A stretch of DNA of 64,000 bases from Pseudoscleropodium purum. Taxonomy: Eukaryota; Streptophyta; Bryopsida; Hypnales; Brachytheciaceae. Made by a program: the position numbers and the translations under genes. The notes under the pieces were generated by a model that saw only the letters and a list, made by a program, of their open reading frames with translations, made no database searches and was not told where the DNA came from. Position 1 is the stretch's first letter; every line of letters begins with the position of its first letter. Of this stretch, positions 36,300 to 48,237 are shown one piece after another. The stretch is from the NCBI GenBank assembly GCA_963969395.1, contig OZ017795.1, forward strand, positions 7,626,001-7,690,000, in the 5' to 3' direction.

Positions 36300-36983
36300 C
36301 TACCCTTCATGACCATTTTCAATCCTCAGAGAACAAGACCCTGCAAGCCAACGAAAGCTGACAAGAAAGTGACATGTCCCAAGAAGATTGAAAATGGGTA
36401 AAGAAGGTATGACAACCCTTAATTTAATGTAAGTAGTTCCATGAGTCCAATGACCATCACAACTCACAAGTCCCCTAAACCCTAAACCTTGAAACCTTGA
36501 ACCTTTGAAAAAAAGAAGCGTGCTCCCTGCTTCCGAAAAGCAGACTCGTCCTGCGCAATGCATGAACAGCGCCATGGCGGTGTCGGTAACTGAAAATGCG
36601 AAGAAATCAGGCGCGTCATTCGCGTTCAATGCCGGTCAGCCCGCGTCTCTTCTTGCCTTCTGCATCACGCTTGCTTGCAACCTACTCTTATTCCACTACT
36701 GTAGAGTTTTGTGTACTTATTAGGGTATGAAGCGTCTGGCCTTCTCATCTGTGCAGTTCACTTGAAAGGAATTCGGATTTGTTGCTCATGAGCTGGGAAT
36801 TGTTGCCTGTTTCTCTTCATTTATGACCTCCTTGTGCTTTCAAGCTGTTTTGGGCGATTGCAGGTTTTGGATTCTTGTCACACATTTTTGAGGGGTGCAA
36901 ATTAGGGTTCAGCCTGAGCTCGATCGGAGTGGGGAGCAGGGGACATAGCTCTTGGGTGTCAATTCTGTGTCGATCTAGTGACT
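36300..36983. promoter_or_regulatory. upstream region of the F-box gene
   Basis: GC content rises from about 36470. A telomere-type run (CCCCTAAACCCTAAACC) lies at 36472-36488 and a TTAGGGTT box at about 36902. Telo-boxes are common near plant transcription starts. The 5' UTR and promoter are presumed here. Confidence 0.45.
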
Positions 36984-38225
36984 ATGGCGGAAGCGGAGTC
37001 GAGTGTGGGTCTCGATGCCGACGATGAGAATACTTCCGTATGGTCTGCATTGCCCAAGGAGGTTCTGCACATGGTTCTCAGCCACTTGCCGATCAAGTCG
37101 TTATGCCAAATGCGTTGCGTGTGCAAGGAATGGCGCGACGTCCTCCATCGCCGCGACTTCCGCCAGATGTATGACAACGTGAACGAATCCCAAGAACCGA
37201 GTCCTGCGATTTGCTACGTGGAGTCGTCCTACCCGGCTCGTATCGAATGGTCCAGCTACGACTTCGCCGCCAAGAAGTGGATACGGATGAGCGGCTTCAC
37301 CTCTCGCCCTAGCTTGCACTTCAACCCTCACCAGCGCCACACTTGGCCGCAGAGATTCTACTCCGTCGGCGGGCTTCTGTGTTTCCATTTCTGGAAGGTG
37401 GACAATAAGTCAGGCTATTACATGCAGGGTGTGAGCTCCTGGGTGGTGTGGCAACCCTTTCGCAACATATGGAAGAAATTACCTCCTTGCAAACAGAAAT
37501 TGAACGACCGCGGGACGTGCTTTGTCCATGCCTGGGTCTCGGATGAGCGAGCGAAAACCTACAAGCTCCTGGTGGCGCATGATCCTCGGAGCCACTGGGA
37601 CGAGGAAATCCACAGCAAGTTAGTGACGGAGGTATACGATTCCGCCACTCGTTCTTGGACGAATGGCTCGGAGTACAGCCTTCGATTCTCCGAAGGGTAC
37701 GAGAGTGGTCGGCACATCAGGACGGGCGTGCTCTGCAACGGCGTGATCTACTTCTCTACTGGATGTATCAATTGCGTGCTCTTGTCTTATGATATCAGCC
37801 GGGATCAATGGCACGAGGAGGGTCGCAACCGCAATTGTAATGTGATTTTTGAATGGGACGGGCGATTGATGTCGATCGCGGCCCCTGACTCTGAGGACTT
37901 CGCCGGCGATTTCCTCGAGGAGGACAGAGTTTATGTTGTGGTGGAAAGGAACCCTGCTTCGGGGTCATGGGAGGAGACGGGGATTGAGATCCCTTTCAAG
38001 GTACGCCGCAAGTTTTATAGTGTGGTGGCCATTTCTGTAGTTGCAACAGGAAATGATTTAGCTGTGTTTGGGAATGCCACCGATGATAGTTTTAAGATTG
38101 CTGTTTACAAACGAGAGGAGAATTACTGGCGAATTCCGCCCACTGGAACTTTCTCAGATAGATTTAGGTATGCTCGAGTGGAAGGTTTGGTTCTGCACAA
38201 ACCGCAAGTAGGTTGGACTCCTTGA
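36984..38225 (+). CDS. F-box protein, intronless, with Kelch/FBA-like C-terminal region
   Basis: The ORF encodes 413 aa from the ATG at 36984. An F-box spans about residues 20-62: WSALPKEVLHMVLSHLPIKS then MRCVCKEWRDVLHRRDF, with the usual LP, hydrophobic and CxW pattern. F-box proteins recruit substrates to SCF ubiquitin ligases through SKP1. The remaining 350 residues are rich in Trp, Tyr and Gly and resemble the beta-propeller-like (Kelch or F-box-associated) region of plant F-box proteins, for example VVWQPFRNIWKKLPPCKQK, GVLCNGVIYFSTG and AVYKREENYWRIPP. I cannot name an orthologue or substrate. Coding DNA is much richer in GC than the DNA around it. No intron is needed, since the ORF starts and ends cleanly. 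Confidence 0.9.
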   Translation: MAEAESSVGLDADDENTSVWSALPKEVLHMVLSHLPIKSLCQMRCVCKEWRDVLHRRDFRQMYDNVNESQEPSPAICYVESSYPARIEWSSYDFAAKKWIRMSGFTSRPSLHFNPHQRHTWPQRFYSVGGLLCFHFWKVDNKSGYYMQGVSSWVVWQPFRNIWKKLPPCKQKLNDRGTCFVHAWVSDERAKTYKLLVAHDPRSHWDEEIHSKLVTEVYDSATRSWTNGSEYSLRFSEGYESGRHIRTGVLCNGVIYFSTGCINCVLLSYDISRDQWHEEGRNRNCNVIFEWDGRLMSIAAPDSEDFAGDFLEEDRVYVVVERNPASGSWEETGIEIPFKVRRKFYSVVAISVVATGNDLAVFGNATDDSFKIAVYKREENYWRIPPTGTFSDRFRYARVEGLVLHKPQVGWTP

Positions 38226-40129
38226 ATTGGGAGTGAGTGCAACCCGAACTGGGATAGTTTTGTTAATTAGGCAGAGAATGTATCAGTAAACATCTGGTTT
38301 TAGGGTTCAGGGGTTTGTTTGCTCTCGAGTATGCTTCATCTTTTCCTCTACGGTTTTGTAGTGCAGTGGCAAAATGGTCAATGTTCAGTTCTTTGTACGT
38401 TGGAATAGGAGGGTGCGAAATTGGATGGTAGGCGTGAAACTCATTTTCTTTCGAATTTTCTCATAATTTTCTAGTAGTCTGGAAAGTACTTTAAGGAGAC
38501 AAAATATTCAACACTGGCTGGTGACAAAAGCGGTTTGAAATCCCATTATCCCTCATTTTTTTAATCAGTCTCCACAATTGAGAGCAAGGAGCCAAGTGTC
38601 TATTACAATCATGTGTGCTTTCAAACTTGAAAATCATGGGTGACAATTTCTATGAATAAGCTTGCTTGAGGAGCTGAGATGGTTGGCGCTCCGACGTCCA
38701 AATTCTGGACGATGAACAGAGCGCTTCCAGGCGTTTCAGGCGTTGTATTGTCTAGCAAACTTTTCATTCATCCAATCTACTACTTGAATCTTGAAGAGAA
38801 AACCTTCCTTTATGACAAATTTCTTGAAATTGCAATAAATGATATTTCTGTAAAAAGATATAAGCCAAAATGTGAAAAAAATTGAAAAAGGATTGAAGCG
38901 TTTAGGGGTTAAGCACTTGGCAAGTCCTACAATGAGAATACCCAAGGAAATTACTATTCTAAATCCTATCTAATTAGAGGACAAGTATTGAGACTCCACC
39001 ATCTCAAGCAAAGGAATTATAAACATTGGGAGCCATTCTAGGTGACAAACTCCAACATGCAAGTCCAACACATTACAAGCTTTGACCAACCATGAGAACC
39101 TCCATGAGTGAAAGTGACCACTGAAGGAAACACACTAATCCAGCAAAGATGAGTTTCCACTTTTGATGGAACGCTAAGACGAGTAACTACTCACGAAATA
39201 TGAAGCCGAGCTGTTTCCATTGAAAACTGTTACCCACCTCAAATTCTCCATGTTGAATATGAAGGTAAGTTGTCATCATTAAAACGTGTCACCCACCTCA
39301 AGTTACCAGTGTTGAATATTGTTAAGCACATGGGTGGCAGCTTCCAAAGGTGGAAGAGTTGATAAAAGATGCAAGCGTGCTGCATGGCAAGTTCTATCCA
39401 ATGATGAGAACCTCCAGCATGGATAATGACTACTCTGAAACCCACTACCGGAATTTTAGTAAGAGCAACCCAGTACACTCTCCATGAAAGGTTTGGAGCT
39501 TCCCCTAACAACGACGGATTTCCAGAAACCCAACTCTGCCGACCGAAAAGGATCAGGCTAAGCAATACAAACCTCACGACTGACGCTGTAAAACCCGAGT
39601 CTTGTAAACATGCTTTTGATTCAAGAATCTTGTCATGGAGGACAACTAGGACAAGGCAGGATCCTTGTCAATGTAATGGCGAAGCACACTAACACAGCAT
39701 GCTCCACCAGAACCAAAAAATGAAATCAACTCCCTATCGCCAGAACCTAAACTCCCAACACTACACGCAGGCGGCAGCGGCAGCAGCAGCAGCTGCTGTA
39801 GCAATACAAGAGTCTTCCCCACGCGACGATGCACTGACACCCCCCACGCAGAGGATTATTTTGGATCAATTGCTCGACTCGCCAGCAAAAGCGGTCAACA
39901 ACGTTGCTTACGGGCTCTACCATGTTTGAAATGCAAATCCTGTAACCCCCAGAGCCCCTCCCATTTGGAAAAACACCACCACAAATCTAATCACATTTAG
40001 AAAGAACAAGCAAGTAGAAGGGCAACCCCGAGGCCGGCGTGAATAATGGAAAGCGTGCGTCTGCGTCTGTCTCAGTGGCACTACCCCAACTTTGAGAGCC
40101 CTCCTCCTGTGCGGATACAACAACACCAG
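38226..40129. other. intergenic, no gene recognised
   Basis: This stretch lies between the convergent F-box and DUF1191 genes and should contain both 3' UTRs. A TTTAGGGGTTAAG copy of the dispersed motif lies at about 38901-38913. A loose tandem pair sharing ACCCACCTCAA and GTTGAATAT lies at about 39230-39320, and a GGCAGC/GCAGCA run at about 39771-39800. ORFs here show no family features. Confidence 0.5.
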
Positions 40130-41089
40130 CTATGTCACATTCAACTCTTGCTCCAGCCGCGGCCGCGTCCTCGATTGCGTCGCCACGGGCGCGCGCGAGT
40201 TGCCCACCTGCGTCGGCTGCAGCGTTTCCCCCTTGTCCGCGTCCTCCTGCATCTTCCGAAGCTTGCGTTTCCGGAAGTGCCGACGGCAGCAGAACACGAG
40301 CAGCAACGAAATCACAATAAGACCCACCACGCCCAGGACCGTCCCTAAGACGATCTTCCACGTATTTGACTTCTTCCCTGGGGGAGGCAATCCCACGAGC
40401 GCGAAGTAGTTTTCTCCCAGCGTCCGCGAAAAGCACGCGTACGTCGACGAGCTCGCATTGCCCGCGCTGGCATTGGTCGCGGACACCGTGCTGGCATTGG
40501 TCGCGAAGGCCGTGCCATTGCCCAGATATTCCACGCAGTAAGAGGGCTGCGCGTTCGGCGGAATGATCACTTGGATAGGATTTTCGAGCGCAATGGCTGT
40601 GAGCGCTGGCAACGGCGTCGTCGAGTTCAGCGTGTCGCCGTTGTACACCCTAATCCCAGCTAACGAGCTCACCAACACCTGCCTGGGGACGGAAGCAGAG
40701 TACACCGACACGTTGCCGAAATCCCTGTACACCAATATGACGCGCACCGAGGAAACGTTCGTGATTCGTAACCCCGGCGGGATGGTGAACCTGCCGAGCG
40801 TCACGCCATACCTCCGCAAGCTGCCGACGCGCAACCGCACGGCTTGCACCGTGATGCTCGCCAAGTTGTCCGTCAAGGTCGCGTTAAACTTGGTGCCCGT
40901 GACGGGATTGTCTCTCGCAAACGCCGCGTACGCCGCCTGCTGAATCGTCTGCTCGTAAGAAACCAGGTTCGCATTTGGCTGGGCCGGAAAGCTTTGGTTC
41001 ACGTACTCCTGCGCTTCCACTCCGGATCTCAAAGCGATACCCACCACCACCAGCCATAGCCACACCCTACCACCATGGCCCCTCACCAT
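40130..41089 (-). CDS. DUF1191 single-pass membrane protein, intronless
   Basis: This 319-aa protein begins MVRGHGGRVWLWLVVVGIAL, a signal peptide with a likely cleavage near residues 24-27. The extracellular part has the DUF1191 hallmarks: QQAAYAAFAR, LRVGSLRRYGVTLGRFTIPP, VRVILVYRDFGNVS, plus a Cys pair (Cys185, Cys219) and many N-glycosylation sequons (for example NQS, NVS, NGT and several NAS). A transmembrane helix covers about 245-268 and is followed by CCRRHFRKRKLRKM. The tail ends with the conserved GNSRAPVATQSRTRPRLEQE. The family is plant-specific and of unknown function, probably at the plasma membrane. A GTG lies in frame 12 bp upstream, but 41089 is the first ATG. GC is high, in contrast to nearby DNA. 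Confidence 0.92.
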   Translation of the reverse strand: MVRGHGGRVWLWLVVVGIALRSGVEAQEYVNQSFPAQPNANLVSYEQTIQQAAYAAFARDNPVTGTKFNATLTDNLASITVQAVRLRVGSLRRYGVTLGRFTIPPGLRITNVSSVRVILVYRDFGNVSVYSASVPRQVLVSSLAGIRVYNGDTLNSTTPLPALTAIALENPIQVIIPPNAQPSYCVEYLGNGTAFATNASTVSATNASAGNASSSTYACFSRTLGENYFALVGLPPPGKKSNTWKIVLGTVLGVVGLIVISLLLVFCCRRHFRKRKLRKMQEDADKGETLQPTQVGNSRAPVATQSRTRPRLEQELNVT

Positions 41090-41640
41090 GGCACCCCCCA
41101 CCTCCCTCTCTAACCCTTCCCCCCTCTCAGGCTACAACCTCAGATACCCATCACCAAAAGCACACGAAACTAACATCTCCCCGAACCACACCCAAATGCC
41201 GAAGTCTTCAACTGCAGTAACGGACACCGCAGATCTCTGCATGAGCTTCTGACACCAAACCCCAAGTCGCAGAGGCCATAGCCCAACCGTAATCTCACGC
41301 CACAACTCCCCGGTTTGCACCACCACCCAAACTTCAATCTTCTCCACCTCCAGCAAACCACGAAGAACAACTACAACAACTACAACTACGACAAAAACAT
41401 CAAAAACAACAAAAACAGAAACAAACGGGTCCCCAAGCCAAAAGCGAACAATAGAGAATAGCCAGAGTTAAGAGGGCGGGAGCCAGTCCCTGTACTTCCG
41501 AAGGCAACGGCGAGGTGACCAGCAGCAGAGGCTGTCAGACAACTCGAGGCACCCTAAACTGTCACCCTGGAGAAGTTCTCATCACCCTTCCCTCCCTCGT
41601 CTTCGTCGTCTTCGTCGTCGTCTTCGTCGCGTTTTCGTCA
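41090..41640 (-). promoter_or_regulatory. DUF1191 5' flank with GAC/GAA-type microsatellite
   Basis: This is a C- and A-rich stretch on the plus strand (GA- and GT-rich in the gene sense) without supported coding content. A CTTCGTCGT-type trinucleotide run lies at about 41599-41632. It probably holds the 5' UTR and promoter. Confidence 0.4.
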
Positions 41641-44600
41641 ATCATTATTTTCAAACCCCCACATTTCTCGGATTCGGTATAGTCGGATAGAGGGAGGAAA
41701 GGCTATTACGAGAGGCCATGTCGGCCGACGACTGCAGGAGGAAAAGTAATGTCGGCATTGGTTGCGATTGATGGTTTCGTAATCTGAATTGCAGTACTTG
41801 GCCTCGGGATGAGGATCATTCACAGTAGTGAGTGTCATGATCTGCTGTGCCTATGCATGCCAGCTCGAGTCCAGCTCAGGAGCTGGCCATGGCGGAAAGA
41901 CGGGACGGGAAGGGCTGACAAAGAGAAGACGCCCATGTGGTGCGCATTGGCCAAGGACTGAGACAACCCGGTCTAAGCCAGCTAGCACCTGCTCACTCAG
42001 CCACTCACTTATTCCATCTCCAAGCTTCAGGCCAAACTGCCGTATACGACTGCTGCCCGAAGTGGCGCCAGGGCCTTCATGGCCGGGCCTTTCGCGTCCG
42101 TGTACGACATCAGATTCTCCGAAGAATAGGAGTGGCGGCTTCTCACCGACTTTCTCGCGATGGCCGCAAGTAGTTGGGCCGGTCCCGGTGTTTGCAACTC
42201 CGACGAAAACGTGAGTTTCGAGGTTTTGTTTAGGGTTTGGGACTTTGCGTCATGTTCCACGGCTTCAGTCCTGCAATATTGTCGCCGAAGCAAGGAAGTC
42301 GTACATTCCGAATGGAATTTGTAACCACCTCTGGTTGGGATAGTTGGAACCAGCGTCCCGTGAACATACTTTTGCTTGGGAACAGAGTCCCATCCCACAC
42401 CATAGCCAGCACTCTGGCACTCGGTTGCAATAGAAATTGATGGGATGTGACTGATTTGAGTCTTCAAACACAATATTGCCTTGCAGAGGGTGCCGACATG
42501 CCTCATGGGTCATAGCCAGAACGAAGGCCAAAAAAGCAACATCAGTTTCAGAAGTTGTAACTTGTGTTAGTGAGGTCCTGTCCGTGTTTGCAATCTGGGA
42601 AAGGCAGTGCACTGCATGTGCATTCTGGAGTGTCTACCAGAGATGTGGCGATATTGTGACGAAATGGGTGACTTGAAAGTTGCAGGCAAGGGCTGAAGAC
42701 TCCCGCTCGGGCAGTCAGCATGCATGCCCAGTATCATGGTGCCTCCAGTATTTGCATATTCGCTTTTGAGAAAAGGCTTGTGGACAGGATTGATGAAAAT
42801 TGCATGCCTTCACAATGTTGCTGAAACGTTGCGTATTGATGTACAGTACTATCAATCTGACTTGTCCTTGAAGCCTTTTAACGGTCTGGAAACACTGGTC
42901 CCTCAAATCATACGGTTGGCTAAAGCAACCCGATGAGAGTGATGGTACTTCTTTGGTACCTCAGTGGTTTTATTACGTTTTGTGACACTTGCCGCTACAG
43001 CGTTTGCTGATTTTGACATGTAGAAGTCGGTATTCTTGAAGTGCGCCCCTTGAGTGACATGATGATGTCGAAGACTGAGCCACTCTTCTTGACTCCTTGC
43101 TATACGGGCGGGACGAGGGATGAGTCAGACTCACTCCAAGGTGAAAAAACAAAAGACTCTATCTTGGAAATGAGGAAAACACGAATATTCGTATTAAATG
43201 GCAAAAGTTGGGTTTCGTGATGCCGCGTGATCATTTTCTACTGGATCCGGAAAGTAGGTGAGTATGGTAGAGTTGTGGGTCTTGGGGCGAGTGGGGTCTT
43301 GGGGCGAGTGGGGTCTTGAGCTATCCCGGAATGCCTGGCCGAGTACTTCGGGTCCAAGAGTGCCAATAATTGAAGAGAGACCAGGAGCATCTTTGGCTCT
43401 TCTGAGTTCTGACCAAGCAACGTTCCCTCTATGGCAGTTGAGGCCGGCCCCTCATCATCACCACCATTCGAATTCAAGGAAGTACATTCAAACGGCTTGA
43501 AACAAAAGCTGGAGGTGCCAGAGCTGGTGCACTCGATATCCATCTACAGTAATCAAGGTAAACCTTATAAATGATGCTAAAAGCAATCGATGGAAATGCC
43601 CGTCAATGATCTACATTCTCCAGGGTTAAACGAGTAAGGTCGAAATTGGCAATTATACCTGAACTCCCACTTGTTGTATAACTTATGCTTGCGGTGAAGA
43701 TCTATATCTTTCGCAAATTCTGCGGCCATATGCATCAGTAACGAATGTTGTGTTCACCTGCAACTCTATTGGAGCATCCATTGACTGTCTCACAATCAAT
43801 TCCGCTAATAGAGCTTATGTATCAACCCACAAACCGACCACAGCAGCTAGCTACGCTCCCATGAAATATGTTCAATAATATGGTGCCTAAACTGTGACAT
43901 ACTGACATTCAAGTGCTCAATACTCTGAAAACAAGGGCTTTCAACAGCGTAGAGTTTTGAAAACCAGAACTTTCAAGCGCATGGTGTCAGACTGAAATCT
44001 TTAACCCTAAATTCTAGGAAGCTTATTGATACCGGTACGAGTCTCAGGTTGGCTCCATTTTTTCTGTTTTCAGTCGGGAACTTGCTCCGGTTCCTCAAAA
44101 CTCATCATTGACGTTGCCAACTCTGTGAGATTCCGCATGGGAGGTTTCCTCCGTATGTCATGAAAATCACACCACACCAGTATGTACAACAGTATCCAAT
44201 GGTACGTGCTTTGCGGTCTTAGTCAAATCTGCGAAGTCAGCTCAGAATCGCACTAAGAATTGCTGGTACCTTCCGGATGTGAAATACTCAGGTTTAGCTA
44301 GCTATACACTACCCAACACCACTGTAACGACCCGTGATACAAAATGACAGCAGGGAAAGAAGTTAGAGTGACCTGGCCATATTATAAATCCTGAAGACTA
44401 TGGAATGTTCACATGTGGATTCATGGTATTAAAACAACGATTTTTATGGAACATGTTGTGAGAAGCGCATTCAATTCAGTTGGGGCCGAATGTATCATCA
44501 CCAGAATCATTGATTGATATTGCACGTGTCGGTCAAAGTGGAAATTATATGGAAAAAAAGTAATATAACATTCGACCTACCTGAAACTGCTAAAAAAAAG

Positions 44601-45500
44601 CATGTCCCTACGTCGGGCTTCTTAATTCTCGGTTGAAGGGCCGTATTAATACTTCAGAGAGAGAAAATTGTGACATTCAAGTGCACGGAGCTCTAGAAAT
44701 TTGAACTGTCGGGATACATCTGGAGTCCAAGATGAGCATCTAAGTAGAAACTTGTCAATACTCATGATATTTTGCCATTTCAACGCATGTGAACAGCGAT
44801 ACTTCAGTTGCTGGTCTGCCGTGGGGAGAGCGTGCAAGCTTCAGGAGTGAGTACTCAAAACGGAGATAGTAACTTAGCTGTAGCTGGGTAAGCAAAACCA
44901 ACAAATAATACCAAGGTGATTGGCATTTTACTTTGCTAATTTCTGGCTAAATAAATTTGTCTGTGGCCATGTGGCGCAACCCAATCTGAATGTTCGTATG
45001 TCTATTTTATGTCATTTCGGCTGTGCTTCCAGTGATAGTACCCTTAAACTTCTAATGCCACATCAGTGAGAAATTAGTAATTTCAAAGCGTATTGATAGA
45101 AGTAATATTCTAGCCATGCCGTTTTGCCGTGTGCGTTGATCGAGGATGCTCTTATTAGAGCGTAACTTTGTAAATCTATGCTAACGCAGCACCAACAGAC
45201 CCTTCAATCACTCACTCTGGTTTTGGACTGACCATAGCTATTCTTCTCCTGCTAATTTATTGGAAGGCTTGGACATGTGCGCCAAGTCTCGCTCTTTCCA
45301 GCACACAATATATGCTGCCTTTTCTTTTGCCACAGTCGTTCATTTCATTTCTTTTCTTTTGCTTTGCTTTTCAGAAGCAGGGAGTATTACGCGAAATTCT
45401 TCTTCGAAACTATTAATTCATGCGCAACACGGCTTGGTTGAATTGAACCTGCAGAGTGCATGCGTGCTCACACTTAACTTACAACTAAATGCTTCCAAAT
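41641..45500. other. moderate-GC region with no identified gene
   Basis: The composition is gene-like, but I could not assemble a recognisable gene. Possible fragments: a first-exon-like ATG at 42161 reading MAASSWAGPGVCNSDEN and ending at a good donor (AAAAC|GTGAGT), and a 47-codon ORF at 43431-43574 (MAVEAGPSSSPPFEFKEVHS). Neither has a partner exon I trust. A 17-bp unit (GGTCTTGGGGCGAGTGG) occurs twice plus a remnant at about 43277-43320. A telomere-type TTTAGGGTTTGG lies near 42228. The region may carry a non-coding or lineage-specific gene. Confidence 0.35.
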
Positions 45501-48182
45501 AAACAATTTAGAATGACTCTCAATATTATATTGAAATAGTTTTTGTGGGGTCTAGTTGGTAGCAATGTTTGAGAAGTTTTAGGAGTTGTCTTGATAATTT
45601 GCCTCATTTATGTATCTAGAAGGAAAAGGAGGGGGTTCAAGGGCAACGGTTGCATCCTCTCCTTTTCAAAATTTAGTAGTTCATTTCCTCTGGTATTGAA
45701 TTCTCACTAACCACTTTCCTTCAACTTCAAATTTGCAAATGCATCAATCTTCTTTCAAAGACATGTCAATTTTGAAATTAAACTTTGAATTTCATTATAC
45801 CAAACAAACACGGACAACCGAGCAAGAGCTAGTTGCCATGATGAGTCCTACAGATATAACTGCCCCTATTTTGTCTAAGTACACCAAGCCCCCTAACTGC
45901 CAACCCTTAAGTGATATCTACTAACTCTAAGAATCCATATTTAATTAACTATGGACAAATAGACAAATTTTGGACAAATCTATTTATTTAATGATCATAA
46001 CATAGGCACAAATGCAATGTGAAATTTGAGAATAAGAACTACAAAATTCATTTAAATACAAATAAAATCAAAGGCATTTGTAGTGAACTTGTAGAAAAAT
46101 ATTGACAACCCCCTTAACACATTTAACAACCAACGCACCATCCTTATGAAATGGATTTAAAAAGTACAATAAGATAGCTAGATTATTATTGGAATTAGTA
46201 GATTTATTTGAAGAAGGAAAATGGTAGTTAATAATTTTATACCAATTTGCATAAAACCAAAATATCAAATGACTCACTAACACAATTACAAGTATTGACT
46301 TAAAAACATTCCATATCTAATAAATAAAAAAACTACCTATAATATAAAGCATTCTAATAGAAATAACAAACAAATAATAAATCCTAAACTCTACAAATTG
46401 CAATCCTTGAACCAAGTACCATGAATAGATGTATTGGTAATAATTGAATTCTAAAAGTGAATATAAGATTCCAAATAGTAAAAGACTTCAAGGTAATTGA
46501 ATCAGTGTTGGTTGGCAACCAATAAATTGCTTAGACAAAATCAACAAATTAAAAAAAGCCAAAATATAAAGAATAAAATGGAATATATGAAATGCAAGTG
46601 ACCACACAAGTAACCAATATAACATTTTGAGAGAGCCAATAATAGAAACCAAATCAATAAGAACATAATACCATCACTAGTAGAAATTCATTGATTTATT
46701 GTTATTAAAAAGTGAATTGTGCAGCCTCTAATTAATATGACTACAAGTAAATAAACAAATTCAAATGTAAACAACAACCATTCTTGCCTATTTGAATGAT
46801 AGTAAATTATATATTGGCTAGCAACCAACAACTTGGAAAATTGGCAATCAGATGTGGGCATGTCTACTTGTCTAGTCCTAAGTAGATATCATAAAACAAT
46901 GAAACACAATTCAATTGTAAAGAAAAAAAATCAATTGTTGTTCTAGTGATTAAATATTGTTGCAAAACCTTCAAAAAAATTATAGAACACTATGTACTAA
47001 TTGCTAGCCAATAATAAAAAACCCTTAAATAGATAGCTTATCAACTATTGGTCAATAACCAATTTGTACAATGAAATGTAGTATTGGGTGTTAGTTAACA
47101 ACTACTTCACATTTGTTGCTCTAATCTTCTCCATCATCATCAATATCTTGATCAATTACGATGCCAATAACCTCTAAGTTTGCCAAAGTTTTTGCTAAAG
47201 CCATAGGAATGACAAGAATAACATGAGGTCCTCTCTTGACGTGCAAGGGCATTTGGTCAATTGTGGACCATGGATTTGTCCATAATTAGTTAAATAGGTA
47301 TAAGCATGCTTGGATAATCCCATTTAGGAACCAAGAAAACAGGAATGAAACATTTTTCAATTAGCCTGTTTTACAAATTAAATAAGAGTAATTTTTTTAA
47401 AACATTGGTTATTATTATAACACATATAGTCAAATCATTTTTATGAATAAAAACTTATTAAATTTTAAATTTTCATATTTATTAGGATTTAGTAGTTGAT
47501 ATCATGTCAATAGAAATATACATATATACAAGAATTTTTACCATGATATTTTGCCTATTTACTACTTTAGAACTCATTTATCATGTTTCAGTTATGAAAT
47601 TCAAAAAAATCTTCTATTTTGAATTCCTTTTAAATATAGTCCTCCTTGTGATATTTAAGATGATTTGAAAAATAATGAAATATCCCTTATCAAGTTACCT
47701 ATTATGACAATTGATTATTAGAACATCATAAACCACAAAATAAAACATCATAAACAACAAAAGCGATTTTTGAGAACACTTTCTACTAAATATTTCTATT
47801 CCTATTTTATTCCGAAATAAAAAATGAATACTATGACAGAGTCTTGAATGGAGTTAAAAATGGACATTGTGATAGAGTCTTGATTGGAATTATAGGAATC
47901 AAATTAACAACTTTAATCAATTAATGACATTTTTGTTTGGATGATACCATATTGTATTTTACTTGAAGCAAACAAATCTATATTAAAATTAATTTCTTAC
48001 AACAAAATTTGTTACTCAATCTATATTTAAAAAATGAATTTCATTGAATTTTGTTGTGTGACGAAGTTACATACTAAGCATGCTTTTTCCCAAATATTAG
48101 TTTCAACCTCCAACAAATTAAATATTAAACTTGGATTCAAAATAGCAAGCAACTAAAATGTAACAATTTTATGAAAGCAACA

Positions 48183-48237
<55 letters not shown>

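Noticed and set aside
37101..37388. Minus-strand ORF within the F-box gene.
   Set aside because: It is a shadow of the F-box coding frame in GC-rich DNA.
39987..40943. Several long ORFs on both strands overlapping the DUF1191 gene.
   Set aside because: The high GC of the DUF1191 coding sequence leaves the other frames open. None has a signal peptide or domain, while the DUF1191 frame has all family features.
42027..42506. Minus-strand ORF of 159 codons.
   Set aside because: No recognisable domain, odd residue composition and no splice context. It might be part of an unresolved gene but I cannot support it.
46675..46686. CACTAGTAGAAA as the end of another CACTA element.
   Set aside because: No matching inverted end or target duplication was found nearby, so only noted as a solitary terminus.
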